Assembly (NCBI RefSeq): GCF_023150235.1
Contig: NZ_JAKLLH010000008.1
Span: 56,210-120,209, forward strand
Origin: Azonexus sp.
Lineage (GTDB): Bacteria > Pseudomonadota > Gammaproteobacteria > Burkholderiales > Rhodocyclaceae
Length of the DNA: 64,000 nt
Direction: 5' to 3'
Both the position numbers and the translations under genes were made by a program. Below the pieces are notes generated by a model that saw only the letters and a list, made by a program, of their open reading frames with translations, did no database searches and was not told the DNA's origin. This document shows, in pieces, positions 48,644 through 62,336 of the stretch (positions are counted from its first letter, which is position 1; every line of letters begins with the position of its first letter).

Positions 48644-49729
48644 GTGGGTTTCGATATCTCCTCGCTGTTGAATCCCAAGGCCCGTTCCCTGTTCGGGCTG
48701 GATATCAGCTCGTCTGCCGTCAAGGTGCTCGAATTGAGTGCCGCTGGCAAGGGTGGGTATCGCGTCGAGCGCTACGCCACGGAAATCCTGCCCAAGGATG
48801 CGGTTCTTGACGGCAATATCGTCAATTTTGATGCGGTCGTCGACACTGTTCGTCGTGTTTGCAAGCGTTTTGGCGCCTCAACGCAGAATGTGGCCATGGC
48901 CCTGCCAGCTTCGGCGGTAATCACCAAGAAAATCCTGGTGCCCGCGGGCTTGCGCGAAGAGGAACTGGAGGCGCAGGTCGAGGCCGAGGCCAACCAGTAC
49001 ATTCCTTTCTCAATCGAAGAAGTGAATCTCGATTATCACGTCATTGGGCCATCGGCCAGTGCGCCGGAGGAACTGGAGGTATTGATTGCGGCTTCCAAGA
49101 AGGAGCGAGTCGAGGACAGGGTGGCAGTGGCCGACGCTTCAGGTCTGAAGGCCGTGGTCGTAGACGTGGATTCGCTGGCTTCTCTCGCTGCTCTCGAATT
49201 GATCGAGAAGCAGTTGCCTCAAGCCGGGCGCGATCAGGTGCTGGCGCTGGTCGATGTCGGCGCGCATTCGACCAATCTCACCGTCTTGCGCAACGGGCAG
49301 CAGGTCTACGCACGCGAACAGGCTTTTGGCGGCGTGCAGCTGACCCAGGATGTCGCTCGCCAATACGGGATGAGTTTCGAGGAGGCCGAGGCTGCCAAGC
49401 GCGGTGGCACCCTCCCCGATAGTTATCGCGACGAACTGCTCTTGCCGTTCATGGAAAGTCTGGCGCTGGAGGTTTCCCGTGCCTTGCAGTTCTTTTTTAC
49501 TTCGACGCAATTCAACCAGGTCGACCATCTGGTCCTGGCTGGGGGCTGTGCCGTCATTCCCGGGCTCGATGAAATCGTTGCCACGCGTACCCAGGTCAAT
49601 ACCCTGATTGCCAATCCCTTTGCCGGCATGGCCGTTTCCGACAAGGTTCGTGCCAAGAGCCTGCTGGCCGATGCTTCCTCGCTGATGGTGGTCTGCGGCC
49701 TGGCCCTGCGGAGGTTTGACCCGATATGA
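48644..49729 (+). CDS. pilM: Type IV pilus assembly ATPase-like protein PilM
   Basis: The product has 361 residues with an actin-like (FtsA/MreB) fold on the cytoplasmic side, which binds the N-terminus of PilN and organises the pilus alignment complex. FGLDISSSAVKVLELSAAGK, VAMALPASAVITKKILVPAG and VLALVDVGAHSTNLTVLRNG are the nucleotide-site strands. DHLVLAGGCAVIPGLDEIV lies near the end. GTG 48644 is chosen because GGGAGGT lies just upstream. The stop overlaps pilN by 4 bp. First gene of pilMNOPQ. Confidence 0.96.
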   Translation: MGFDISSLLNPKARSLFGLDISSSAVKVLELSAAGKGGYRVERYATEILPKDAVLDGNIVNFDAVVDTVRRVCKRFGASTQNVAMALPASAVITKKILVPAGLREEELEAQVEAEANQYIPFSIEEVNLDYHVIGPSASAPEELEVLIAASKKERVEDRVAVADASGLKAVVVDVDSLASLAALELIEKQLPQAGRDQVLALVDVGAHSTNLTVLRNGQQVYAREQAFGGVQLTQDVARQYGMSFEEAEAAKRGGTLPDSYRDELLLPFMESLALEVSRALQFFFTSTQFNQVDHLVLAGGCAVIPGLDEIVATRTQVNTLIANPFAGMAVSDKVRAKSLLADASSLMVVCGLALRRFDPI

Positions 49730-50295
49730 TCCGCATCAACCTGTTGCCGCATCGCGAGGCGGCGCGCAAGGCCAAGCGTGAGCAATTCTATCTTCAGGCC
49801 GGCCTGGTTTCCGTGCTGGGCTGTGTCGTCATTTTTGCCGGCTACACCCTGATCGGTGGCGCCGTTTCGGCTCAGGATGACGCTAATGCCTACCTCAAGA
49901 CCGAGATCGCCGTTCTCGACAAGCAGCTTGAGGAAATCAAGGGGCTCAAGGAACAGACGCGAGCCCTGCTCTCGCGCAAGCAGGTGATCGAGAACCTGCA
50001 GAAAGATCGCGGAGAAACGGTACATCTTCTCGCCGAACTGGTGCGCCAGGTACCCGAGGGGGTCTATCTGAAATCGCTGAAACAGGACGGCCTGAAGATC
50101 GATATCGCCGGCTATGCCCAATCGAATGCCCGCGTGTCAGCCCTGATGCGCAATATCGAGGCTTCGCCCTGGCTGGAGAATCCACTGCTGATCGAGGTCA
50201 AGGGGCTTACCCTGAACGGACGGCGCCTGAATGAGTTCAGCCTGAATTTCACGATTACACGTACAGAGCCGGAAGAAACGAAGGGGAAGAAGTGA
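49726..50295 (+). CDS. pilN: Type IV pilus inner-membrane protein PilN
   Basis: The product has 189 residues. The conserved cytoplasmic start MIRINLLPHREAARKAKREQ binds PilM. One membrane segment (about 22-42, VSVLGCVVIFAGYTLIG) is followed by a coiled coil and a periplasmic ferredoxin-like domain (LLAELVRQVPEGVYLKSLKQ). It pairs with PilO. The start overlaps pilM (ATGA) and the stop shares bases with pilO (TGATG). Confidence 0.95.
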   Translation: MIRINLLPHREAARKAKREQFYLQAGLVSVLGCVVIFAGYTLIGGAVSAQDDANAYLKTEIAVLDKQLEEIKGLKEQTRALLSRKQVIENLQKDRGETVHLLAELVRQVPEGVYLKSLKQDGLKIDIAGYAQSNARVSALMRNIEASPWLENPLLIEVKGLTLNGRRLNEFSLNFTITRTEPEETKGKK

Positions 50296-50978
50296 TGGCT
50301 CTCAAATTCTCCGTGCCGAAGATCGATGCGCAGGCCCTGCTCGACGAATTTCGTTACATGAACCCCAACGATCCGGGGAGTTGGCCGCTGCTGCCCCGGA
50401 TCGCGGTTCTGCTGGGATTGTTCGTGGCCCTGCTTTTTCTCGGCTGGTTGCTGGTCTGGGACGAGCAGCTGAGCACGCTGGATACGCGGCGCAATGAAGA
50501 GCAGTCGCTCAAGGAGCAGTTTCTGGAAAAAAAGCGGCAGGCGGTCAACCTTGGTTTGTACAAACAGCAACTGGCGGAAATCGACCGCTCCTTTGGGGCA
50601 TTGCTCAAGCAACTTCCCGGCAAGGCCGAGATCGAGGCCTTGTTGATCGAGGTTAATCAGGCGGGCCTGGGGCGCGGCCTGCAATTCGACTTGTTCAAGC
50701 CGGGGCAGGTGCAGGTGCGGGATTTCTATGCCGAAATGCCGATTGTGGTGCGCGTAAACGGCAGCTACCACGATCTCGGTGCCTTTGCCGCCGATATCGC
50801 CCGCCTGCCTCGTATCGTCACCCTCAACAATATTGCGATTGCTCCGCAGAAAGAGTCCTCTGGACTGGTTCTGGATGCAACGATCAAGACCTTCCGTTAT
50901 CTGGACGAGGAAGAGCTCGTCGAGCAGCGCCGCGTCGAGGCCGCGCGCAAGAAGGAAAAAGCGGGAGGCAAGAAATGA
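50295..50978 (+). CDS. pilO: Type IV pilus inner-membrane protein PilO
   Basis: The product has 227 residues. A short cytoplasmic lead, one membrane segment (about 37-56, IAVLLGLFVALLFLGWLLVW), a coiled coil (NEEQSLKEQFLEKKRQAVNL) and a periplasmic domain with VNQAGLGRGLQFDLFKPGQV and EMPIVVRVNGSYHDLGAFAA. It forms the PilN-PilO heterodimer that links PilM to PilP. ATG 50295 is used (a GTG lies directly before it). The C-terminus is lysine-rich. It overlaps pilP by 4 bp. Confidence 0.95.
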   Translation: MALKFSVPKIDAQALLDEFRYMNPNDPGSWPLLPRIAVLLGLFVALLFLGWLLVWDEQLSTLDTRRNEEQSLKEQFLEKKRQAVNLGLYKQQLAEIDRSFGALLKQLPGKAEIEALLIEVNQAGLGRGLQFDLFKPGQVQVRDFYAEMPIVVRVNGSYHDLGAFAADIARLPRIVTLNNIAIAPQKESSGLVLDATIKTFRYLDEEELVEQRRVEAARKKEKAGGKK

Positions 50979-51520
50979 GCGGGCGGGCTTCCTGGTTGTT
51001 TGCTTCCTTGCTGCTTTGCCTCCTGTCCGCCTGCGAAAGCGGCGACCATGAGGATTTGAGGCGTTGGACGCAGGAAAATGGACAGCAATTGCAGGCTAAT
51101 ATCCAGAAACTTCCCGAAATGAAGCCTTATCAGGCGGTTTCCTACGATGTCGAATCCCTGGTCGACCCGTTCCGCCCCGGGCGGATCGAGCCGGAAGGCA
51201 AGCTGCGCAATTCCGGGAAAGGGGGGCCGGATTTCGATGCTCGCGAATTGCGGAACAGCCTGCTTGAAAAATACCCGCTTGAGTCGATGAAAATGATCGG
51301 CTATTTGCATGTCGACCGTAAGCCGATGGCCGTGGTCCAGGTCGAAGACAAGGTCAAGCAGGTGCGGGTGGGGGACTACATGGGCCAGGATTTCGGTCTG
51401 GTCAAGCGGGTAACGGAGAGCGAAATCGAATTGCACGAACTGGTGCAGGACTCTACGGGTGAATGGACGGAGCGAACGAGCTTGCTCTATCTGCAGAGTA
51501 CGGATGGGGGTAAGAAATGA
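50975..51520 (+). CDS. pilP: Type IV pilus lipoprotein PilP
   Basis: The product has 181 residues. A lipoprotein signal (LFASLLLCLLSACESGDHED) has lipobox LSAC with Cys at about residue 19. The periplasmic part carries the linker SYDVESLVDPFRPGRIEPEG and a beta domain with MKMIGYLHVDRKPMAVVQVE that binds the secretin PilQ. It connects the PilNO inner-membrane complex to the outer membrane. A VDRK string here coincides with CGACCGTAA but fits the family fold, so I do not count it as a repeat. It overlaps pilQ by 4 bp. Confidence 0.94.
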   Translation: MSGRASWLFASLLLCLLSACESGDHEDLRRWTQENGQQLQANIQKLPEMKPYQAVSYDVESLVDPFRPGRIEPEGKLRNSGKGGPDFDARELRNSLLEKYPLESMKMIGYLHVDRKPMAVVQVEDKVKQVRVGDYMGQDFGLVKRVTESEIELHELVQDSTGEWTERTSLLYLQSTDGGKK

Positions 51521-53757
51521 AGTGGATCAGGATATGGGCTCTTGCGGGAGCATTGCTCGCCCCGCCTTTGCAGGCGGAGTCCCTGGCCGGGGAGAATGCG
51601 ATCGAGGCCATTCAGGCGACGCGCCAGGGTAATGAAATCATTTTCCGGGTCGACTTGCGCGAGCCTCTGGCCGAGCCGCCGGCCGGATTCGTGATTGCCA
51701 ATCCGGCCAAAATAGCCTTCGATTTCCCGTCGACCGTGAATGGCCTGGGCAAGAACGCACAAGCCATCAACGAAGGCGATTTGCGTAGCGTAAACGTGGT
51801 GCAGGCTGGTGAGCGAACCCGTCTGGTGATGAATCTGGTTCAGAAAATGAACTACAGGACCCGACTCGAGGGCCGCTCACTTTACGTCAACCTGCTGCCG
51901 ATTGCCTCGCAGATGGATTCGGTGGCCTCGCGCACTACGAAATTTGCCGAGGAGCGTCTTTTCTCGGAACGCCACGCCATACACGACATCCTCTTTCGGC
52001 GAGGGAAGGATGGCGAGGGGCGGGTCCTGATTGAGCTTAGCGATGCCGGTACCGGCATCGATATCCGGCAACAGGGGAGTACCTTGGTTGTCGATTTTTC
52101 GCGGACCCTCCTGCCGGAGCATCTTCAGCGCAAGCTGGATGTGGCCGATTTCGCCACGCCGGTCATGTCCGTTGAATCGAAAATCAATGGCGAGCATGCA
52201 CGCCTGACCATCACGCCGAAGGGTCTGTGGGAACACACTGCCTATCAGACCGACAATCAACTGGTGGTGGAAGTCAGGCGCCTGCAGGAGGACCCTAGCA
52301 AGCTGGTGCAGGGGAATACCATCGGTTACCAGGGACCGCGGGTGAGCATCAATTACCAGAATGGCGATGTGCGCGCGCTTCTGCGTCTGATGGCGGAAGA
52401 ACTGGGCCTGAACGCCGTGATCAGCGAAACGGTGACGGGAACGACAACCCTGGTGCTCAAGGATGTGCCCGCCGATCAGGTGATCGAGATCATCTTCCAG
52501 CAGAAGGGCCTCGACATGCGCAAGAAGGGCAATATCGTGATGATTGCCCCGCGTGATGAAATCGGTACCCGCGAAAAACTGGAGCTCGAGACCAAACAGC
52601 AGATCAGCGAACTGGAGGCTCCCAAGATGGAACAGTTCGTTCTCAATTACCAGAAGGCCACCGACGTGGCGCGTCTGCTGCTGGGGCTCCCGGTGGCGGC
52701 GACCACTGGTGGGGCCACGGTTGCTCCGCAGCCGGCGGCGACCGGCTCCGCTTCCGGGATGGCACAGCGGATATTGAGCAAGCGCGGGCATGCGGTGGGC
52801 GATCCCCATTCCAATCTGCTGTTTGTCAGCGATATTCCATCCAAGCTGGAGGAAATTCGTTCCTTCATCCGTGCTATCGATGTCGGTGCCCGGCAGGTCT
52901 TGATCGAGGCTCGCGTGGTCGAGGCCAACGATACCTTCAACAAGGAACTGGGGGTTCGCCTGGGTTTCCTCAATCGCCAGGCGCAGCAGATCGGTAACAG
53001 TGGTATCGGAATCGGCGGCGGCAGCTATGCACCGCCGTCGTTCTCGTCGAAGACGACGGCAATATCCTCGTCCAAGGTGGGGGATAGTTCGGTCAAGACG
53101 GAGTCCTTGTACTCGCCGGGCGACCAGGCTTCACCGACCGCGCTCGGCGTCAATTTGCCGGTCAGCAATCCAGCGGGAACCATCGCATTTTCCATTTTCA
53201 ATTCCTCGCTGACACGCATACTCAACCTCGAACTCTCGGCTCTCGAGTCCGATGGGGTGGGCAAGATCGTCTCCGCCCCGCGCGTGGTGACGGCAAACAA
53301 CGTCAAGGCCAAGATCGAAGACGGCACCGAAATTCCCTATACCGCGACGACCAGTAGCGGAGGTGCGATTACCCAGACGGTCACTTTCAAATCCGCCAAG
53401 TTGTCGCTCGAAGTGACTCCCCAGATCACCCCCGAGGGCAACGTCAGGATGGGCCTGGTAGTCAAGAAAGAAGAGCCGGACTACTCGCGCCTGATCACGA
53501 CGGTGACCGGAGATCGCTATCCCCCGATCAAGAGTTCGGTGGTGGAAACCAACGCTGTCGTGGACAACGGTGGAACAGTGGTTATCGGCGGTGTTTTCAT
53601 CACCAAGAACGAAAATGGTGTGGATAAAGTGCCGGTGCTCGGCGACGTTCCCTTCCTCGGCTGGTTGTTCAAGTCCAAGGTCGAGCGGGCCGATCGCCGG
53701 GAACTGCTGGTATTCATCACCCCGAGAATCATTTCCGATAAAGTCCGGGTCGATTGA
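51517..53757 (+). CDS. pilQ: Type IV pilus secretin PilQ
   Basis: The product has 746 residues: a signal peptide (MKWIRIWALAGALLAPPLQA), two AMIN-type domains that bind peptidoglycan (about 30-280), an STN/N0 domain (RVSINYQNGDVRALLRLMAE), N1 domains and the secretin beta-barrel, with LEARVVEAND-like strand VLIEARVVEANDTFNKELGV and VPVLGDVPFLGWLFKSKVER near the end. It forms the outer-membrane pore for the pilus. The stretch GGATVAPQPAATGSASGM is a low-complexity linker between N domains. It ends 60 bp before the repeat protein at 53818. Confidence 0.96.
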   Translation: MKWIRIWALAGALLAPPLQAESLAGENAIEAIQATRQGNEIIFRVDLREPLAEPPAGFVIANPAKIAFDFPSTVNGLGKNAQAINEGDLRSVNVVQAGERTRLVMNLVQKMNYRTRLEGRSLYVNLLPIASQMDSVASRTTKFAEERLFSERHAIHDILFRRGKDGEGRVLIELSDAGTGIDIRQQGSTLVVDFSRTLLPEHLQRKLDVADFATPVMSVESKINGEHARLTITPKGLWEHTAYQTDNQLVVEVRRLQEDPSKLVQGNTIGYQGPRVSINYQNGDVRALLRLMAEELGLNAVISETVTGTTTLVLKDVPADQVIEIIFQQKGLDMRKKGNIVMIAPRDEIGTREKLELETKQQISELEAPKMEQFVLNYQKATDVARLLLGLPVAATTGGATVAPQPAATGSASGMAQRILSKRGHAVGDPHSNLLFVSDIPSKLEEIRSFIRAIDVGARQVLIEARVVEANDTFNKELGVRLGFLNRQAQQIGNSGIGIGGGSYAPPSFSSKTTAISSSKVGDSSVKTESLYSPGDQASPTALGVNLPVSNPAGTIAFSIFNSSLTRILNLELSALESDGVGKIVSAPRVVTANNVKAKIEDGTEIPYTATTSSGGAITQTVTFKSAKLSLEVTPQITPEGNVRMGLVVKKEEPDYSRLITTVTGDRYPPIKSSVVETNAVVDNGGTVVIGGVFITKNENGVDKVPVLGDVPFLGWLFKSKVERADRRELLVFITPRIISDKVRVD

Positions 53758-53817
53758 TTCGACGATTCAATGGCCAGGGCGGGGATGCTCCCGCCGGCCG
53801 CAATGGAGAAAATTGAA

Positions 53818-55764
53818 ATGGCCAAAGTTGCCTATGACCCCTTCGGTTCCTATCCGACCCAACCGAGCGTGATCACGGTTGCTCCGCCCACGGTGACCCT
53901 GGCTGCGGCCAGCGACTCGGGGACCCTGGGCGACCAGGTGACGGCTTACAAGAACGTCCGCCTCGAAGTGAGCGGCCTGCGCTCGAGCAGCTTTGCCTGG
54001 TTGTCGAAAGATGGAAATTCGACACTGGATGCGGTCGATATTCCGGTGATCAATGGAGCCGTCAACGTTTCCCTGAGCGCCGGTTACAACACCTTCACCT
54101 TCTATCAGCAGGATATTCCCACCGGCCAGCTTTCGCTGCCTTCCTACTATGCAGTTTATCTCGATCCGGCTGCAGCGGCGCAACAAACCCAGGCTTTCGA
54201 GGCCAGTTTGAACAAGATGGCCCTCGCCTATCTTGGTCGGCCGCTGACAACCCAGGAGTACCAGACCTACAGCGCCATTCTGGAAGGTGGCGGCGGCGAC
54301 ACCACTACCCTGGCGACTACCTTGGCGAGTCATCCGGAGTTTTACGCGGTCTACACCGTTCCCGACCTGAAAACAGGCATCGAACGCTGTTACAGCATGC
54401 TTTTCGGCCGAACAGCCACGTCAAGCGAGGTGTCGCAATGGTCTGCCAGGATCGCCGATGGCTCGCTTTCCGTTCTCTCCCTGCCTCGAGCCATTGCGGA
54501 GTCGGCAACGGGGAGCGACACGGGGGTTCTGGCAGCCCGGGTCTTGTTCATGCAGCAGGCAAATGCCGATTTTGCCGATAATCTTGCGGCCTCGGGCGTT
54601 GCCGAGCGAACCCTGCTCGAGGTCGAGCGCACGGCCCTGCAAGGCATCGCCTCGCACGGGGATATCGCGAGTAGCTACGAGAGCATCGTAGCCAATGCGA
54701 GCAGCCTGAAAACGACCCCGGGATCCTTGCCCGCCCCCAGCGTATCGCTCGACACTGCTTCCGACGACGGTACCAAGGGCGATTCCGTCACCTCGCTGCA
54801 AACCGTGAAGATCAATGTTTCGGGTACCACTCCCGGCTCCCTGGCCTGGCTGGATAATAATTTCAACGGTCAATTCGATCCTTCGACCGATAGTCCGGTC
54901 ATCAACGGCTCGGTTTATGCCAACCTGAACTTCGGGGCGAACGCACTCAGTTTCTACCAGCAGATCAATAACGTCGTCTCGGCACCTTCCTACCTTACTG
55001 TCCGCCGGGCCGATGCCAATACGCCCATCAACCCACCGGCTGCCCCGGTTCTGGATCTGCGGACCGAGGACGACGATGGCGTCAATAACAGCGACAACGT
55101 TACGACCAAGTCGATTGTCCGGATCGACGTTTCCAACTTGGACCCGACCTCCAGTTTTGCCTGGGTCGAGAAAGATGGCAATGGCGTTTACAACTCGGGC
55201 ACGGACATCGCCCTGCAGGTCGGCGGCACCACAGCGACGGCAACCGTGCAATTGCTCGAAGCCGGCCTGGGCTCCAACATCACCGGCCTGTCGGTCCATC
55301 AAGTCAGAGCCGGGCTGGCCTCGGCAGCCGGGCATTTGAGCGTGACTTTTTTGAAGAGTGTGGATGTGGTGAAAATCACTTCCGGTTCGGGGGCGTTTGG
55401 AAATGACAGTGTAATATCGCTGCAGTTTGACCGCCCGGTGGACTGGGCCAGGTTGGATACCAATTCGGATGGCTACCTGTCACTTGGCAAACCCGGAGCT
55501 TCAGGTGTTGAACTGGGGGTAACCTTGGCGGGGAGCAAGCTGAATATCGGTATCCCGGCAGACTGGAAGATCAAGGTTCCCAGCTATTGGAGTACTTTCT
55601 TGACTCTGACCGATGTCGATATTTCTTTCCGTCAGGATCCAAATTCGACTACCGATCCGAAAAAATACTTCGATTCAGGAGATCTGCTAGTCCTGCTTAC
55701 CGGAGTTCCCGATTTGAGCGCAGGGGTCTTCTCCGATGCGTCAATCTCTCTCCCCATAAAATAA
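53818..55764 (+). CDS. Repeat protein with DUF4214-like domain, inserted between pilQ and aroK
   Basis: The product has 648 residues and is of unknown function. Three related beta-rich repeats of about 95 residues are visible (about 20-115, 305-410, 418-525). Each begins with an aspartate-rich turn (AASDSGTLGDQVTAYKNVRL, TASDDGTKGDSVTSLQTVKI, TEDDDGVNNSDNVTTKSIVR) and carries 'FAWL..DGN' or 'LAWLDNNFNG'. Between repeats 1 and 2 is a helical stretch like DUF4214 (ALAYLGRPLTTQEYQTYSAI, LFGRTATSSEVSQWSARIAD), often found in secreted or surface proteins. No signal peptide is seen, so export, if any, would be by another route. ATG 53818 has GGAG 8 bases upstream; earlier in-frame ATGs exist at 53770, 53785 and 53803. 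Not a standard member of this locus. Confidence 0.75.
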   Translation: MAKVAYDPFGSYPTQPSVITVAPPTVTLAAASDSGTLGDQVTAYKNVRLEVSGLRSSSFAWLSKDGNSTLDAVDIPVINGAVNVSLSAGYNTFTFYQQDIPTGQLSLPSYYAVYLDPAAAAQQTQAFEASLNKMALAYLGRPLTTQEYQTYSAILEGGGGDTTTLATTLASHPEFYAVYTVPDLKTGIERCYSMLFGRTATSSEVSQWSARIADGSLSVLSLPRAIAESATGSDTGVLAARVLFMQQANADFADNLAASGVAERTLLEVERTALQGIASHGDIASSYESIVANASSLKTTPGSLPAPSVSLDTASDDGTKGDSVTSLQTVKINVSGTTPGSLAWLDNNFNGQFDPSTDSPVINGSVYANLNFGANALSFYQQINNVVSAPSYLTVRRADANTPINPPAAPVLDLRTEDDDGVNNSDNVTTKSIVRIDVSNLDPTSSFAWVEKDGNGVYNSGTDIALQVGGTTATATVQLLEAGLGSNITGLSVHQVRAGLASAAGHLSVTFLKSVDVVKITSGSGAFGNDSVISLQFDRPVDWARLDTNSDGYLSLGKPGASGVELGVTLAGSKLNIGIPADWKIKVPSYWSTFLTLTDVDISFRQDPNSTTDPKKYFDSGDLLVLLTGVPDLSAGVFSDASISLPIK

Positions 55765-55767
55765 ATT

Positions 55768-55785
55768 ACCGCTTGGGAGCGGTTT
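55768..55785 (+). terminator. Weak hairpin behind the repeat protein gene
   Basis: ACCGCT and AGCGGT form a 6-bp stem around TGGG, then TTTG. It would be a modest terminator separating the inserted gene from aroK. Confidence 0.4.
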
Positions 55786-55836
55786 GACTTGCTGTCTTCG
55801 TTTTTGCGCCGGCGGCAAGTCAGCTAGAATTCGCCC

Positions 55837-56358
55837 GTGGAAAATCGTCGCAATATCTATCTGGTCGGCCTGATGGGGGCTGGCAAAACGACAGTCGGGC
55901 GTCTGCTGGCCAAGCGGCTGGGGCGTGTCTTTTACGATACCGATCACGAGATCGTCGAGCGTACTGGCGTCCCGATTCCGACCATCTTCGAGATCGAGGG
56001 AGAGGAAGGATTTCGTCGCCGGGAGGCGCAGACCCTGTGCGAACTCTCCGAGAGCGACAATGTCGTTCTGGCAACAGGGGGGGGGGCCGTTCTGCGCGAG
56101 GAAAATCGCCGCTGCCTGCATGACACCGGTTGGGTGGTTTATCTGAACGTCTCGCCTCTGTTGCTCTACCAACGTACCCGCCACGACAAGAATCGCCCCT
56201 TGCTGCAAGTGGCCGACCCTCTGGCCCGGCTGGAAGAGTTGTACGCCCTGCGCGATCCCCTTTATCGCGAGACTGCCCATTTCATCGTCGAAGGTACCGG
56301 CCAGGTGGCTTCCGGCGTCGTCAATCTTCTACTGCGTGAGTTCAAGCGCCTTTCCTGA
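55837..56358 (+). CDS. aroK: Shikimate kinase
   Basis: The product has 173 residues. Phosphorylates shikimate at the 3-hydroxyl. Walker A is [19 protein letters not shown]. The shikimate-binding aspartate lies in [13 protein letters not shown], and [13 protein letters not shown] and [14 protein letters not shown] complete the site. The lid has [11 protein letters not shown]. It starts with GTG 55837. It lies 2 bp before aroB, the usual pair. A TAGAAT hexamer only 7 bp before the start is present but has no well-spaced -35 box. Confidence 0.96.
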   Translation: MENRRNIYLVGLMGAGKTTVGRLLAKRLGRVFYDTDHEIVERTGVPIPTIFEIEGEEGFRRREAQTLCELSESDNVVLATGGGAVLREENRRCLHDTGWVVYLNVSPLLLYQRTRHDKNRPLLQVADPLARLEELYALRDPLYRETAHFIVEGTGQVASGVVNLLLREFKRLS

Positions 56359-56360
56359 AC

Positions 56361-57443
56361 ATGATCCAGACCCTGAACCTTGCCTTGGCCGAGCGCTCCT
56401 ATCCCATTCATATCGGTTCCGGTCTGCTTGATCGTGCCGACCTGCTGGCACCGCATTTTCGTCAGAAAAAGGCGCTGGTGGTCAGCAACGAGACTGTTGC
56501 GCCGCTCTATCTCGCCCGTTTGCAGGCCAGCCTGAAGGTGGCGGGGGTCGAGTCTTTTGCCGTGATCCTGCCGGATGGCGAACGCTACAAGACCTGGGAA
56601 ACACTAAACCTGATTTTCGATGCCCTGCTCGGTGCTCACTGCGAGCGTGCTACCACGCTGGTGGCCTTGGGGGGCGGCGTGATCGGCGACATGGGCGGAT
56701 TCGCCGCAGCCTGCTATCAGCGAGGCATGCCTTTCATTCAGGTGCCGACCACCCTCCTGTCGCAGGTTGACTCGTCGGTCGGCGGCAAGACTGCGATCAA
56801 TCACCCACTGGGCAAGAACATGATCGGCGCTTTCTACCAGCCACGTCTGGTACTGGCCGACATCGATACCCTGTCGACCCTGCCGGATCGGGAATTGCGG
56901 GCGGGCCTGGCGGAGGTCATCAAGTATGGCCTGATCCGCGACCCCGCGTTTCTGGAATGGCTGGAGTCGAACATCGAGCAACTGCTTGCCCGAGACCCGG
57001 CCTCGCTGGCAAAAGCCGTGCAGGTTTCCTGTGCCAACAAGGCCGAGGTGGTCGTGGCCGATGAACGGGAAAGCGGCGAGCGGGCCTTGCTCAATCTGGG
57101 GCATACCTTCGGCCACGCTATCGAGGCGGGTCTGGGTTATGGCAAATGGCTACATGGTGAAGCCGTGGCTGCCGGCACGATGATGGCTGCGGAATTGTCG
57201 TGCTTGCTGGGCTGGCTTGACTCCGGGGAAGTGGCTCGCTGCGAGCGTTTGTTCCAGCGGGCAGGTTTGCCAGTACGCGGCCCTGCCCTGGGCGAGGCGC
57301 GCTATATCGAGTTGATGCGCCACGACAAAAAAGTGGCCGAGGGGCGTTTGCGTCTGGTGTTGCTGCAAAGCCTGGGTCGGGCGGTGTTGACCGCCGATGC
57401 CGAAGAATCCGCAATCGCCGAGGCCATTCGCCTGCGTTCCTGA
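56361..57443 (+). CDS. aroB: 3-dehydroquinate synthase
   Basis: The product has 360 residues. NAD- and zinc-dependent cyclisation of DAHP to 3-dehydroquinate, second step of the shikimate pathway. [20 protein letters not shown] is the NAD loop, [20 protein letters not shown] the substrate site, and [20 protein letters not shown], then [10 protein letters not shown], the zinc ligands. It is translationally close to aroK (2 bp). A palindromic repeat behind the stop (57464-57485) probably ends the transcript, separating it from gltB. Confidence 0.97.
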   Translation: MIQTLNLALAERSYPIHIGSGLLDRADLLAPHFRQKKALVVSNETVAPLYLARLQASLKVAGVESFAVILPDGERYKTWETLNLIFDALLGAHCERATTLVALGGGVIGDMGGFAAACYQRGMPFIQVPTTLLSQVDSSVGGKTAINHPLGKNMIGAFYQPRLVLADIDTLSTLPDRELRAGLAEVIKYGLIRDPAFLEWLESNIEQLLARDPASLAKAVQVSCANKAEVVVADERESGERALLNLGHTFGHAIEAGLGYGKWLHGEAVAAGTMMAAELSCLLGWLDSGEVARCERLFQRAGLPVRGPALGEARYIELMRHDKKVAEGRLRLVLLQSLGRAVLTADAEESAIAEAIRLRS

Positions 57444-57461
57444 ATGTTGCCGGTTTTTGGC

Positions 57462-57503
57462 GATTTTCACGGTCGACCGTGAAAAAGCCGCATTTTCCCG
57501 CAT
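57462..57503 (+). repeat. Dispersed palindromic element behind aroB (possible terminator)
   Basis: A 22-bp perfect palindrome (57464-57485; arms TTTTCACGGTC and GACCGTGAAAA, core 57470-57479) is followed by AGCCGCATTTTCCCGCATTCC. The asymmetric tail resembles the tail of the asnB copy. It lies 20 bp after the aroB stop. Confidence 0.75.
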
Positions 57504-57561
57504 TCCGCACAGTCGCTGCCGGGTGGAGGTTCTTTTCGGGCAGTTTCTGCAGTGCAGCATC

Positions 57562-57590
57562 TTGAATCGACGGGGTTTTCCCGTTATATT
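57562..57590 (+). promoter_or_regulatory. Sigma-70 promoter upstream of gltB
   Basis: TTGAAT (57562-57567) and TATATT (57585-57590) are spaced 17 bp apart. A leader of about 100 nt to the gltB start would result. No riboswitch-like structure is evident in it. Confidence 0.65.
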
Positions 57591-57698
57591 TAATGGTTGC
57601 CTCTAATTTTCGTACAGGCTGGCGCGCTTTGTGGCGCCCAGCTTTTTCATCATTGGCCAACGCTTCGGCGGCCGAAGTACTTTGAAGGAATGCGTGTG

Positions 57699-62336
<4,638 letters not shown>

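Noticed and set aside
51308-51740. GTCGACCGT strings in pilP and pilQ as further repeat copies
   Set aside because: Only partial cores without arms, within segments that fit the protein families (VDRKP and FPSTVNG). Not counted.
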